NCBI GenBank assembly: GCA_019973155.2
Contig: BPQB01000012.1
Location: 599,094-663,093, forward strand
Length of the DNA: 64,000 bases
Reading direction: 5' to 3'
DNA from: Phanerochaete sordida
Taxonomy: Eukaryota > Basidiomycota > Agaricomycetes > Polyporales > Phanerochaetaceae
The notes beneath the pieces are model-generated. The model saw only the letters and a list, made by a program, of their open reading frames with translations. It had not been told where the DNA came from and made no database searches. Made by a program: the position numbers and the translations under genes. Shown piece by piece: positions 54,779-64,000 of the stretch (position 1 is its first letter; each line of letters starts with the position of its first letter).

Positions 54779-55824
54779 CCTGCAGATGCACCATGTGGAC
54801 TTGCAAGTACGTCAGATCGGAAAGGTGCAGTTTTGGCGGGACAGTGACCGTGCTTACAATGGTTCATGGTTCTGGGGCAAAGCAGGAAGCTCGGTGGCCC
54901 TTGCGTGGCCTTTGTCACACTTGATGTGTGATGTACAAAGCCAGACAGGCGTGTCAGGCGAGCCCCTGGTCTTTGACAGTATGAGATGGCCACGCCACTC
55001 GACCGTCGCGCTCTTCGACGGATTGGCTTGGCACCTTCGACGTGGCCCAGATCCTGGTCAAAGCTTCCCTTCGTGCTGCCTACGAAAATCATCAACGAAG
55101 CACAGGAACAATTCGATTCTGCCTCAATGTTGCCACAGCTCACAGTGTCTCTCGAGACGTGCTGGCGGAGCGGTCGATCGCCCGATCCCGCCGCGCGTAT
55201 GCCACGGCCAACCATCACGAGCATCGCCGCGATCGCTGACTGCGATTGCAGCACCGGCCATGCAGAATATCAACAGCGTGGTGTCTCCTCAGAATGCGCC
55301 TGCTGTTCAGAACGAGGGTATAGTGTCGACGTACCGTATGCGGCGCATGAAGACGCGGTTATAGGTAAGTATCGATTTTGGCGTCAGATACACAGCGGTT
55401 TCCGTGCAATGAATCAGTTTCTGCCGCTCCATTAGTGCCCGCTAGTGCAAAATGAGTACATGCCATGAGACTTGGCGTCGCTGGGCTGCGAGGCTATGAC
55501 CCTTACTACACTCGAAGATCCACCACTGAGCATTCCCGATTGATTCCTGACGTGCATTCGTAGAAGAACGGGCTCTGCTTTGGCATTGCGGTCTCGCTAT
55601 GGCTGTACGGAGCAAAGTGCTCAATTCAAACAGTAACAGCGTAATGGACGAACGCGCCTCATCTGACAGGCCAGGTCGCTCTCGACGTCCCTGTCCCTAG
55701 GCCGTATAAGTCCGGCAAATCGGCAGAGCTTCAATCGATTCTCTCTCGCCGCTCTCAGCGATATATCCACTTTCGAAAGACACCCTGCCTCCTATATGTT
55801 GCACGCACGACCCTGAAGCAGCGG
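54779..55824. other. Intergenic region without recognisable gene
   Basis: About 1.05 kb. Open frames on the plus strand (up to about 215 codons) overlap one another and carry no recognisable motif. No repeat seen. Confidence 0.45.
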
Positions 55825-56924
55825 TCAGCAAACTGACGACGTGCTTGTAGTGAATAGCCGTACCTTATGCGCAACAAAAGGTGCTTCGTGTTGCATAAAC
55901 GGCGAAACATGGACTCGCCTCCTGGGCGCAATGAGGGAGGCGAGTAACTCTACAATACCATGCGGCGGGGCAGGCTGTAATTCTTGGCGTGGTGCAAAGT
56001 CCGCCTGCGCACGTGCTGGAAGCGAATGGCCTGCAATTGTCTCAGTGCCCGGCGATCGACGGCTGGGAGTGCGCGAAATCACGTACCATCAGGAACGATC
56101 TCGAGGCGACCATGTTGTAGCAGCTCTTCGGAAACTATCCCTTCAGCCCGTTTGCGGCGGAGAAGGTACGCCACTACGCCGAGCAGCACGAGAATGCTCA
56201 CTAGGGCTGGGATTAGTGTCGCCGGGAGTACGACTGCGAGCTCCACGGCCGAGCGGGTACCACCGGATACTACGTCCGTAGTTTCCATAAGAGTTGCTGC
56301 TATCGTGGCCGTAGTTGTAGCTGTAGCTGTGGCCGTAGTTGTAGCTGTAGCTGTGGCCGTAGTTGTGGCCGTAGTCGTGATGGTCACGTTCACTCCTGCA
56401 CGGCTTGGTTCACTGGAGAAATATTCCAGATAGTCGAAGAACACCCAGGTCGAGCGGTTGGCATTTTGCACAACTGGGCACTCCATGTCAAAGACGTGGG
56501 GGCCATATGGGAGAGTCGGTGACTGGTAGACGAGCAGGTTGCTCTCGTACGGACCGCTGTTCGGCACGTTGTAGGTTACAGCACTACTCCGGTCTACCCA
56601 CCACATCGATAGCCCTGAATTGTTAGTCTCAGCGCTGCTGTATGCCGCAATCCCTACGCCTGACAGTCAGCGTATCAGCGAGCGTAGCGCCGCAACTTCT
56701 TCAGCTCAGAATGCGCACCGGTGAAGTTGAATGTGAAGCTGCTACCTCCGAACCCACAGACGTTGATTGTCCTGAACGACGAGCGCCGTGAATCGGATCC
56801 CACAACACAAGTTCTCTGCTCACCGGTTATAATCAGTGAGCGCTCCATCCACGGCGAACCAGCCGTCTCCGTAAATGATGAGGGGATTTACGTTGTCGAT
56901 CAGTATTCCTGATCCTGGATCCAT
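55825..56924 (-). CDS. Single-pass, mucin-like surface membrane protein (5' end uncertain)
   Basis: Four exons located (56924-56824, 56771-56719, 56659-56087, 56030-55825), at least 310 aa. An ectodomain (IYGDGWFAVDGALTDYNRT, NVCGFGGSSFTFNFTG, YNVPNSG, FFDYLEYF) resembles the beta-sandwich ectodomains common in agaricomycete surface proteins. Then comes a Thr/Ala repeat stalk suited to O-glycosylation, a membrane helix (VVLPATLIPALVSILVLLGVVAYLL) followed by RRKR, and a cytoplasmic tail. The signal-peptide exon was not found; MDPGSG at 56924 is the first usable Met but probably not the true start, since the frame is open a little further upstream. If the last intron is not spliced the protein stops at 56079. 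Confidence 0.7.
56290..56398. repeat. Coding minisatellite (Thr/Ala stalk)
   Basis: A 24-bp unit of GTGGCCGTAGTTGTAGCTGTA type occurs twice in near-perfect tandem, flanked by partial and degenerate copies, inside the membrane-protein gene. On the coding strand it makes TTTATATA-type Thr/Ala runs. Unit length is a multiple of three, so copy-number change would keep the frame. Confidence 0.85.
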
Positions 56925-57537
56925 ACTTTGGTTCGGATTGAGCACGGTAGCCGGGCTTGTTGAGAGGTCCTCGCCCTACTTGAATGTAGGCATTGCATAA
57001 CCCACGGATACGTGGCTTATATACGGTCGAGCATTGGTCGCTACATCCGTAGCCTGAGCGACGCCCATCCTGCCACACGTCGTTGAGCATACACAGCACC
57101 AATATCGGGCCGCTAAGAGACGTGACATAAAACACAGATCTACTCAGCTCGTACCTCAACGGCCGGTACACGCTGAGCTGTAGAAAACTGCAGATTGAAC
57201 AGGTCTGTTAGATCTGACTGCTGCATCGCGATGGCATGGTGGCAGGTCGTAAGGTACGACTGAAAATATGCATACAGTCAGTATCGTGGGTGCCACGCAG
57301 CGAAAAGCGATATCAATACGCACAGCGGACCTATAATGCCCGTACAAGGGGACCGAGATCCAGCGGTCCGGGCAAACGGTGGCGGACATCTAGCGGAGAT
57401 AAAGTCTACATTCTACGGGTATGCGCTCTAATACAAGCTTGCGTCATAAATATCTGTTGAACAAGGGTCCACGCGAAGTACAGCCCTACAAGACAGTCAG
57501 TCCGAGGGACGCAAGTTGCACAACGCCACAGCGCACC
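56925..57537. other. Upstream of membrane-protein gene / SYM1 3' flank
   Basis: 613 bp between two minus-strand genes. It should contain the missing first exon and promoter of the membrane protein; I could not fix its position. No other gene seen. Confidence 0.45.
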
Positions 57538-58563
57538 TCACGCCGGCACCTTCACGAGCGCGCCCATCTCCGCTTGTTCGATCTCGACGTCTTCCGCGGG
57601 GGCCTGCGAGCTGTTGTTCACCATGCTCAGGTAGGTGTCTGCGCCGTGAGGTCAGCATTCAAGGCTCGAGATGCGCGGTCGGGCGAACGCACTCCAGAAG
57701 AGCGACACGATGCCGACGGTGAGGACGCGCAGGTGGTGTGGCACGAACGCGAAGTTGACAAGCTGTGTCGGGATGAAGACCATCCTGCGTTCGCGTATAA
57801 GCATCATTTTCGGCGCATGCGGGATGGGAGAACGTACCAGTTGCGCAGAACAGTTGGCACGTAGGCCTGGGATCGCATATAGTCAGCGAAAGGTCGGGAC
57901 GAGACGCTGCGCGACGCACCTTTTCTATGCGAGAGACCGCCTCAGACACGCCCTTGCCCTCCATGATGGTCATCGATCCGAAGTAGAACGCGATGATAGC
58001 TAGCGGGCAAGCGAATCAGCCTCCACTTCGTCCGCGTACAAGCAGTTCAACGCACCTGGCGCGAACATGAACTGGTCGAGGTACACCTGCGCCGCCGAGT
58101 CAGCCTCGCCGTGTTCATGTCCCCGGAGAGCACACGCACCCGGTAGATCACCGCCCTCCGCGGCGTGCGGAACTGCAGCCTGTTGAGGAAGCCGAACCAT
58201 TTCGTGACGGCGGGGCCAAACAGACATCCTACACGCATTCGTCAGCCTTCGCTTCCCGCTCTCGAGCACGCGAGTACGCACCGCCATAGAACGTCGACCG
58301 CAGCGTCCGCACGTACTGTAAGGTCCCTCAGCCTCGTCTCCGCGAAACGTGCATGCAGATACGCACGTCGTGCTTCGCGAGCCCACGCTTCTCGACCGCC
58401 TGCTGCGCGACGATGTCGGACGCGCCGAAGAGCACCGCCGAGGTCGCGCACTGCCCGATGACGGGTCGTCGCTGGAGGAATGCGCTGTGGCTGCGTCAGT
58501 CCGCGCACGCGTGCCTGGAGGTGCGTCCGGTCCTCACTTGTACGCGCGCAGAACAGAGGCCAT
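57538..58563 (-). CDS. SYM1: SYM1/MPV17-type mitochondrial inner-membrane protein
   Basis: Nine exons (58563-58538, 58484-58367, 58315-58282, 58228-58140, 58086-58056, 57999-57920, 57866-57838, 57784-57693, 57638-57538), 199 aa, like yeast Sym1. Family marks in order: MASVLRAYNAFLQRRPV, GASDIVAQQAVE, CLFGPAVTKWFGFLN, VYLDQFMFAP, then LRNWMVFIPTQLVNFAFVP and VSLFWNTYLS. The family has four membrane spans and forms a channel needed for mitochondrial metabolite and redox balance under stress. A hydrophilic acidic C-terminal tail (EDVEIEQAEMGALVKVPA) extends beyond the usual end. Exons as short as 26-34 nt were set by frame and family alignment. Confidence 0.92.
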
Positions 58564-58926
58564 TGTCGGTCGCGGGCGAGCAGGTAGGAGTCAAGGAGAG
58601 AGGCGTCTCAAATTTTCACGGACGTGGGGGCGCCGTTCGAGGGTGGTGGCGGTCGTGGCGAGGGCGTGGAGCGCGACTTTACGTCCAGGGCGGGAGCTTT
58701 ATCGCAGACATGATGCTGGTTGGCTGGAAGGAACTTGCCCCGCTCAGATGACTCTCCTTCCGCGATTGCACTTCGGACCGCGTCGACCGGATACACTTCG
58801 AGCAATCGACAGGCACACTCTTGAGATTCCAGGCCGTCCAGGGTAAATCAATAGCAACGAAAAAGAGTACATGAATACATATGATACATAGCAAAGGTCC
58901 AGAAGGTATCAAAGTCGTATGTAGCG
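58564..58926. other. SYM1 promoter region / VTI1 3' flank
   Basis: 363 bp between two minus-strand genes. No TATA box recognised; no gene seen. Confidence 0.5.
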
Positions 58927-60138
58927 CTACCGAATGAGCTTGAACCACAGGATAATGCAGATGAGGGCGATGAGGACGACGATGATCGCGCCAGTGACGA
59001 CCCTCTGCTGGTACATCCTGGTCATATCCATCTGTCAGAGTCTTTCGAGGGCAAAGCGGAGCGCGGGACTCGGGCGTACCTGCGGATCATTTTCTTGAGC
59101 GTGCCCGACGCTCGGTCGATAGAGGTATCGGCTCTTCCAAGCTGCGAGAGCGAGAGTTAGCGATCAGCTTGAACGTTCACGGAGGCGGCAAGACGAAGCG
59201 CGGTGAAGTCAGCGCCCTTTTCGAACGCGATGGGGGTCGTGCGTGGACGGGCGCATTCGGACAGCGCACCACCGCCAGCGCTGAGGACGATTTGGCCCTC
59301 AGGTCGTAGCCTGATAGAGGTACTGGCGTTCCCGGACTATTGGACGTCGCGTAGAGACCCGTTGTCCATAGGGACATGGCGCATGTGCAAGACGCTGCTC
59401 GGAAACCGTCCTGCGGGGTGCTTTGGGCGCAGCCGTCGCGGCAGTCTTACTCTTCGCCCACGGAGATATCGCCTGAACGGCGTGGAGAGACGAAACGGGT
59501 CGTACTCACGGTATCTCTAGCATTCTGTATCTGCTCCCGCTGCCCGCGTAAGCTCCTCAGGATGTCCGCGCCCTGCTCTTCGGTCTCGAGCGCGATACGC
59601 TGGCTGTCCTGCAGCCTGCGGCTTCCGTCCTCGAGGAGCGCCGTACCCGCAAGAAGACGCGTGCGGTCGTCGCTGCTGCCGTACGGGTCGTCCATGCCGG
59701 GCGACATCGCGCGCGCACCGAGCAAGTCGGCACGCGCGAGCTGCGCGTGGGTCTCTTTGGAGAGCTTCTTGAAGCGTTGCAGGTCGGCCTTGGCAGCTTT
59801 GATGCGGGTCTGGTACGACGGCTTCAAGGACTGCGGGATCCCCTGTATCTCAATCTCCATTTGTGACACCTGTCTTCGCGGTCAGTACGAGCAGCGCGGA
59901 GCCAGGGCTTGTGCACGCACCATCTCATCGGCCTCGTCCAGCTCGAGCTCTACCCTCCTGAGGGCGGCCTTCCTCTGCTCTGTACGGGGATCAGACTGCG
60001 CATATACCCACGAAGGACGCAAAGCGCACCTCCACGTTCGTCCTTGCCATCCCCCTCGAGTTTCTCTCGGATACTTGAAATGATCTGTTGGAAGTCTTGC
60101 TCATACGAGTCAAATAGCGCGGTCGGTGAGTTGTCCAT
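58927..60138 (-). CDS. VTI1: Qb-SNARE VTI1
   Basis: Five exons (60138-60030, 59979-59921, 59869-59510, 59141-59080, 59017-58927), 226 aa. N-terminal three-helix regulatory part (LFDSYEQDFQQIISSIREKL, VELELDEADEMVSQMEIEI), SNARE motif at about 130-195 (RLQDSQRIALETEEQGADIL, RADTSIDRASGTLKKMIRRM) and a C-terminal membrane anchor (VTGAIIVVLIALICIILWF). It contributes the Qb helix in Golgi-to-endosome and vacuole fusion. The intron before the SNARE end is long (about 370 nt, 59142-59509), unlike all others in the window; overlapping open frames in it show nothing gene-like. Confidence 0.92.
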
Positions 60139-60991
60139 GGCGAGGCAGGTTGAACGGGTGAGGGGAGGAAGGGGGAAGTGACAAGTTGTGGGAGGCCGGG
60201 CGCGAGCGCAGCGATTGTTTGCCCTGCGGCCGCCCCGCCACGTGGCTTTCGCGTCCGCCGCCCGCCGACTTCGAAGTTCGGACTTGCGCAGGCTCTTCTT
60301 CCGCGCTCACGGCGGTCCTCGTCTTCATGCTCTTTCTCCTCGAGCATCTTCGGTTTGAGTCGCTCTCGTCGGCCGCAGACATTGCCTGATCACTCGACAT
60401 GGAGCAAAGTTACGTCTCCGCCGGGATGTCGTACGCGGGCGCGTCACTTCAGCCAACATTTCCTCCGTCGCCGCAGCCATGCCGCCCCTTTCTCTTGCCC
60501 TTCGTCGCGCTGGTAGCCTATGCAACGGCTGAATCCTGTCGCGAATGAGCGATGCTGAGGCTGCACGGTCTCACAGTCGCGCGGGGCACCTGACTCTAGC
60601 CGCTGTCCGCTAAGGCGGGTCCTCCCCGCTCCATCATTCCACTCCGTCGGTGTTCGCAGAGACGCGAGACTAAGGAGGACAGCCCCGTCAGGACCCTGCG
60701 CTAACCCTGAGCGAGGTGAGCATAATTGCACCCCCAGCAGGCTCTTCCGTCGGCTGCCCTTCTTGCTCTTCGTCCCCGTCTTCCAAAGTCTGTCCTGCAC
60801 GAACACCGCAGCGGAGCACAGCAGCGATTGTCGTCAGTACGTTCGCTACGCCAGCTCTCCGTGCATACGAGGACTGACCGGGGACGACCTACCCAGAATC
60901 ACAACGAAGACGCTGTCTCGATCCTCTGCTCCCTTCGAAGACCTACCGGTGACCGCCAGCTGCGAATATCGTACGCCAGACCACGTTTGCC
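60139..60991. other. Divergent region VTI1 / peroxygenase
   Basis: 853 bp between divergent start codons. The part next to VTI1 is GC-rich with a CTC-rich stretch near 60330; the part next to the peroxygenase shows no TATA box. No gene supported. Confidence 0.5.
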
Positions 60992-61828
60992 ATGTCCAAG
61001 GCCCACACGCACGCCTCTGGCACCTGTCCATACGCGGACGCCAGCGGTGCGGACGCTCACGGGTGGTGCCCGGCCCAGGCGGGTGACAGCCGCTCTCCCT
61101 GCCCCGCCGTGAACACGCTTGCGAATCACGGTTACCTCCCGCGCGACGGCAAGGGAATCACCGCCGACATGGCCGTCGCCGCGCTCATGGCGTGCTACCA
61201 CATCTCGAAGCCGCTCGCATGGGCCCTCGCGCACGGCACCGTCTCGCGGCTCGGGCAGGGCAAGACATTCGAACTCCACGACCTCGCGGCGCACAACGTC
61301 GTCGAGCACGACGCGAGCCTCTGCCACGCGGACGCGAACGGCGCGAAGTACGCGCCGACGCACGTCGATGCGGAGCTCCTCAAGGACTTCTTCGCCGCGT
61401 CGACGGACGGCCGCATGATGACTCCCGAGGACATCGCGCGCGTCCGCGTCCGCCGTGAGGCGCTTGCACCGCCCCTCCAACTCGTACAGGGCGAAGTTGC
61501 GCGTGGAGAAATGAGCGTCGTCCTCAACATGTTCAACAACCCCGATCCCACCCTGCACGCGAGCGGCGTTCCGCTACAGCCCCGCAGTGCGGCCGTCGCG
61601 TTCCTCCTCAGGCTGTTCGGGTACCACGACACGGGCGCTAGCCGAGGACTGAATGGCGTTCCTGTCGGCCGCCTGCGCTATTGGTTTGAAAACGAGCGAT
61701 TGCCGCCGGACTGGCAGCCATACCACACAACGACGCTCCTTCAGACAGTCGCTACCATGGGCCAGCTGCGTGCTGCTATGGCCAAAGTGAGGCATGGCGA
61801 GATTGGCATGAAGGGCAAGATTGAGTAG
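60992..61828 (+). CDS. Heme-thiolate peroxygenase (UPO/chloroperoxidase family), no signal peptide
   Basis: A single intron-free exon of 278 aa, unusual among its intron-rich neighbours. The heme-thiolate motif PCPAVNTLANHGYLPR supplies the axial Cys, and EHDASL supplies the EHD-type acid/metal site with the nearby Ser; a C-terminal conserved helix region follows. This is the short type of unspecific peroxygenase, which inserts oxygen from peroxide into aromatic and aliphatic C-H bonds. The N-terminus (MSKAHTHASGTCPYADASGA) is polar with three extra cysteines and no hydrophobic stretch, so the protein is expected to stay inside the cell, unlike most studied UPOs. Confidence 0.92.
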   Translation: MSKAHTHASGTCPYADASGADAHGWCPAQAGDSRSPCPAVNTLANHGYLPRDGKGITADMAVAALMACYHISKPLAWALAHGTVSRLGQGKTFELHDLAAHNVVEHDASLCHADANGAKYAPTHVDAELLKDFFAASTDGRMMTPEDIARVRVRREALAPPLQLVQGEVARGEMSVVLNMFNNPDPTLHASGVPLQPRSAAVAFLLRLFGYHDTGASRGLNGVPVGRLRYWFENERLPPDWQPYHTTTLLQTVATMGQLRAAMAKVRHGEIGMKGKIE

Positions 61829-62876
61829 AGGTAGCTAACGCGGTGATATTGGAGTAATTGGACTTCATTTATAACCTGCCGCTTGCGCTCTTTTGGCAAT
61901 ACAGCATGGTCCCATCCTTTGACCAACCACGTGTGTGAGCATGAGTAGGTTGCTTGACTACTAGCAGTGCACTTGAACATGTCAGGGACAGACTTACATT
62001 AGCGGTGGTGATTGACATGGAAATGAGCTTTGTGTAAAGACAAGATACTGCAGGCAGTGTGTTTGATTAAGCAGATGTCTACAGATAATTCTCACAAGTG
62101 CTTGACTGTGTGACAGCAGAGCAAAAGACAGTGCATAGATCCAAGTAAGAAAGCCATAGCAGAAAATTCACAGTACAACACCAAAAGCAAGAGTGTCAAA
62201 GCAGGTGCGTGAACACCATAGCAGAAAACTGAAAGCATATACACAACATTTGTTGAGTTTAGTAAGTAGTTGGTGGTGTTGTTTGGTTTTGTTTTCACTT
62301 GAGAAACAGCGTCAAGTTTGTTAAGTGTTGTGACCGGGTCTTTGCTGTATCCGCGAGCGTACGCGATCACGTGCTCGCCAGCGTTCTTGCGCTGCCCGTG
62401 GGCGTCTAGTGGCAGCTTTCGAACTATCTCATCCCCGACTCAAGTCGTGTGCTCACACCTGTACTTCGCTTACTTGCCAATTCTACTTTTTGTTTCTGCT
62501 ATAGCTGCTCTTGGCAGCTCTCGTATTTCTACTCTGTAATCCCGAATTCCGGCGCCCGACTTCGCCACGTCAGGCGCCGCGGCGTCTTAGACCACTTCGT
62601 CCGCCGTCCGCCGCTCTCGTGTCCCACTCGACGCCGGCAGAGGCGTCACAAGTGTTTAGCAAACCCGAATGCCCCCCCCCAGTGCCGCTGTCGAAGATCC
62701 AGCTTACTGAAACCCCAACAGTTAACAGTTCAATACAAGTGAAATAGGTAAAGGCAGTGAAAGCCCAGATGTGGTGGTTACTAGTGCAAAACCCGTGTGC
62801 TGGTGGACAGGAACAGAAATTGTGGTAACATAAACAAGCAGATTAACAAAAAGAGTGACAGAAATAAAGGATGAGC
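61829..62876. other. Non-coding region
   Basis: 61829-62330 is AT-rich and low in coding signal. 62330-62740 is GC-richer with short frames and no family match; it could be a degenerate repetitive element, but I see no paired terminal repeat or primer-binding site. A C-run lies near 62673-62681. Confidence 0.45.
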
Positions 62877-63110
62877 GCAAAAATGCGCTGAAGTTCAGAT
62901 GGCGGTGAAGAGAAGTTGCAATAGCAGAAGTGAATTGAGTTAACAGCCGAACAGGGAAAAGAAAAAGGGGAAGATAAAAAATGCGATAAGGCTCGGGTGC
63001 CAGTAATAAGAAGTCACAATAGCAGAAGTGGGTGGAGTTTACGGTAGGACAGTGAAAAGAGAAGAGGGGAATGTTAAGAAATGCGCTAAAACCCGAGCAT
63101 AATGGGTGTT
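62877..63110. repeat. Tandem repeat of about 100 bp, 2-2.5 diverged copies
   Basis: Units start with AAAATGCG(C/A)T(G/A)A near 62877, 62978 and 63079. The first two share ...CAATAGCAGAAGTG... about 50 bases in and a purine-rich GAAAAGA/GGGGAA end. The third copy is incomplete and runs into the purine-rich tract. Confidence 0.7.
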
Positions 63111-63852
63111 GGTGAGGATCAGGAGAAAAAGCAGGTGAAAGTAGGTGAGAGCAACAACAAAGAGATGGAAAGAAGTGATAAAGACATTGAAAAAGATGGA
63201 AAGTAGCAAAAAAGAGATGGAAAAAGGCAAAAAAAATGCGGAAAGAGGCAAGCAGTGGCAAAGGAGGTGGAAATAGGTGGAAGGTGGCAGAAGAAAACAT
63301 GGAAAGAGATGTGAAAGCAGGTGAAAGCAGGCAGAAAGAGGCAGACAGTGGCAAGGGCAGTGGAAAGAGGTGGAATGAAATGACAAAAAGGAATGGCAAA
63401 AATAAGGAGTAGTAAAAAGAGACAAACAAGGGGTAAAGAGAAGTGAAAAAGAGTTGGAAAGAGGTGTAGAAGGACAGACAGTGGTGAGGGAGGTGGAAAC
63501 AGGTAGAAGAAGACAACAAAGAGATGGAAAGAAGTGTAAAAGAAGGTGAAGGGAGGTGGAAAAAGGTAGATAGTGGTGAGGGCAGTGTGAAGAGGTGGAC
63601 AGAAGTGAAAAGAAAGAGTTGGAAAGAGGTGAGGAGTAGTGGAAAGAGACAACAAAGAGGTGGGGAGAAATGGAAAAGAGTTGGAAAGAGGTGGAAAGAA
63701 GTGAAAAAAGGTAGAAAGGAGCAGATGAGAGGTGGAAAGAGGCGGCAAAAAGTGAGGAGAAGTGGTAACAGGCAAAAAAGAGGTGCAAAAGAGCAAGAAG
63801 AAGTAGACAGAAACAACAAAGAGGTGGAAGGAAGTGAAAGAGAGTTGTAAGG
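63111..63852. repeat. Purine-rich, strand-asymmetric low-complexity tract
   Basis: About 740 bp in which the plus strand is nearly all A and G with regular GTGGAAAGAGG / GTGAAAAGAG / GGCAGAAAG units. Because the complementary strand is polypyrimidine it has almost no stop codons, and all three minus frames stay open for 249-378 codons with translations limited to Phe, Ser, Leu, Pro and His. These frames are artefacts of composition, not genes. Confidence 0.85.
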
Positions 63853-64000
63853 CGGCATAAAACGTTTTAGGGTTTGGGGGGCGCGAAAACGCGAGCGTAG
63901 CGAGCGTTTGAGGGCCGTGCTTCAAGAGAAAACCGAAGGTAGCCGACACAGTTGTGCCGCGCTGAGCTTTCGACTTGAAGTCTCATCAGCGGTTCTCTAC
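63853..64000. other. Window end, non-coding
   Basis: Contains a short imperfect inverted motif (CGAGCGTAGCGAGCG at about 63891). No gene seen. Confidence 0.4.

Noticed and set aside
54720..55364. 215-codon plus-strand open frame
   Set aside because: No recognisable domain or plausible splice extension; it overlaps the promoter of the unknown gene copy 2.
62300..62740. Possible LTR of a retrotransposon
   Set aside because: No second copy, no clear TG...CA ends, primer-binding site or polymerase reading frame in the window.
62722..63949. Three long minus-strand open frames
   Set aside because: They come from polypyrimidine composition; only Phe, Ser, Leu, Pro and similar residues, in all three frames at once.

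Overview
The window is nuclear DNA of a filamentous basidiomycete, most likely a wood-decay Agaricomycete close to Polyporales. The evidence is GC-rich coding sequence cut by many 45-65 bp GT-AG introns with CTAAC/CTGAC branch sites, together with a class II heme peroxidase, an AA9 copper monooxygenase, GMC oxidoreductase sequences and a heme-thiolate peroxygenase. All gene models were built by hand, joining exons so that frame and protein family agree; exon coordinates are given in each entry. No rRNA, tRNA, CRISPR array or intact transposase was seen.

Left part (1-21 kb): conserved housekeeping genes (SSZ1-type Hsp70, a UBP14/USP5 deubiquitinase, NAP1) sit in a scrambled neighbourhood. Two long HET-domain (fungal incompatibility-type) paralogues lie at 9.7-12.0 and 17.1-19.2 kb, a third HET copy survives only as a 3' fragment (8.9-9.6 kb) and a fourth as an internally deleted remnant (34.3-34.5 kb). 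The first 1.1 kb is a composite duplicate: a 3' half of NAP1 joined back to back with a 3' end of a GMC oxidoreductase. The fuller GMC gene at 12.5-14.7 kb is itself damaged. A 13-exon class II peroxidase with two 14-nt microexons (19.7-21.2 kb) looks intact.

Middle (21-40 kb): a lineage-specific unknown gene, a small secreted protein, a 2.2 kb stretch without recognisable genes, an AA9 LPMO, another 2.4 kb gene-poor stretch, a Zn2Cys6 transcription factor, a MYND-finger gene, an M17 leucyl aminopeptidase with a possible alternative mitochondrial start, an F-box protein and an HNH-type protein.

Right part (40-64 kb): a 1543-aa SH3+TBC RabGAP, prefoldin subunit 6, two more MYND genes (four in the window, all split by an intron at the same codon), a BRC1/RTT107-like six-BRCT protein, a second copy of the unknown gene family, a mucin-like membrane protein, SYM1/MPV17, the SNARE VTI1 and an intracellular-type peroxygenase. 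The window ends in about 1 kb of strand-asymmetric, purine-rich repetitive DNA.

Functionally the window mixes core cell biology (translation-coupled chaperones, ubiquitin recycling, vesicle fusion and GTPase control, DNA damage response) with accessory wood-decay enzymes and two expanding families (HET and MYND). The HET-rich intervals are also where duplication, truncation and pseudogene formation are concentrated.
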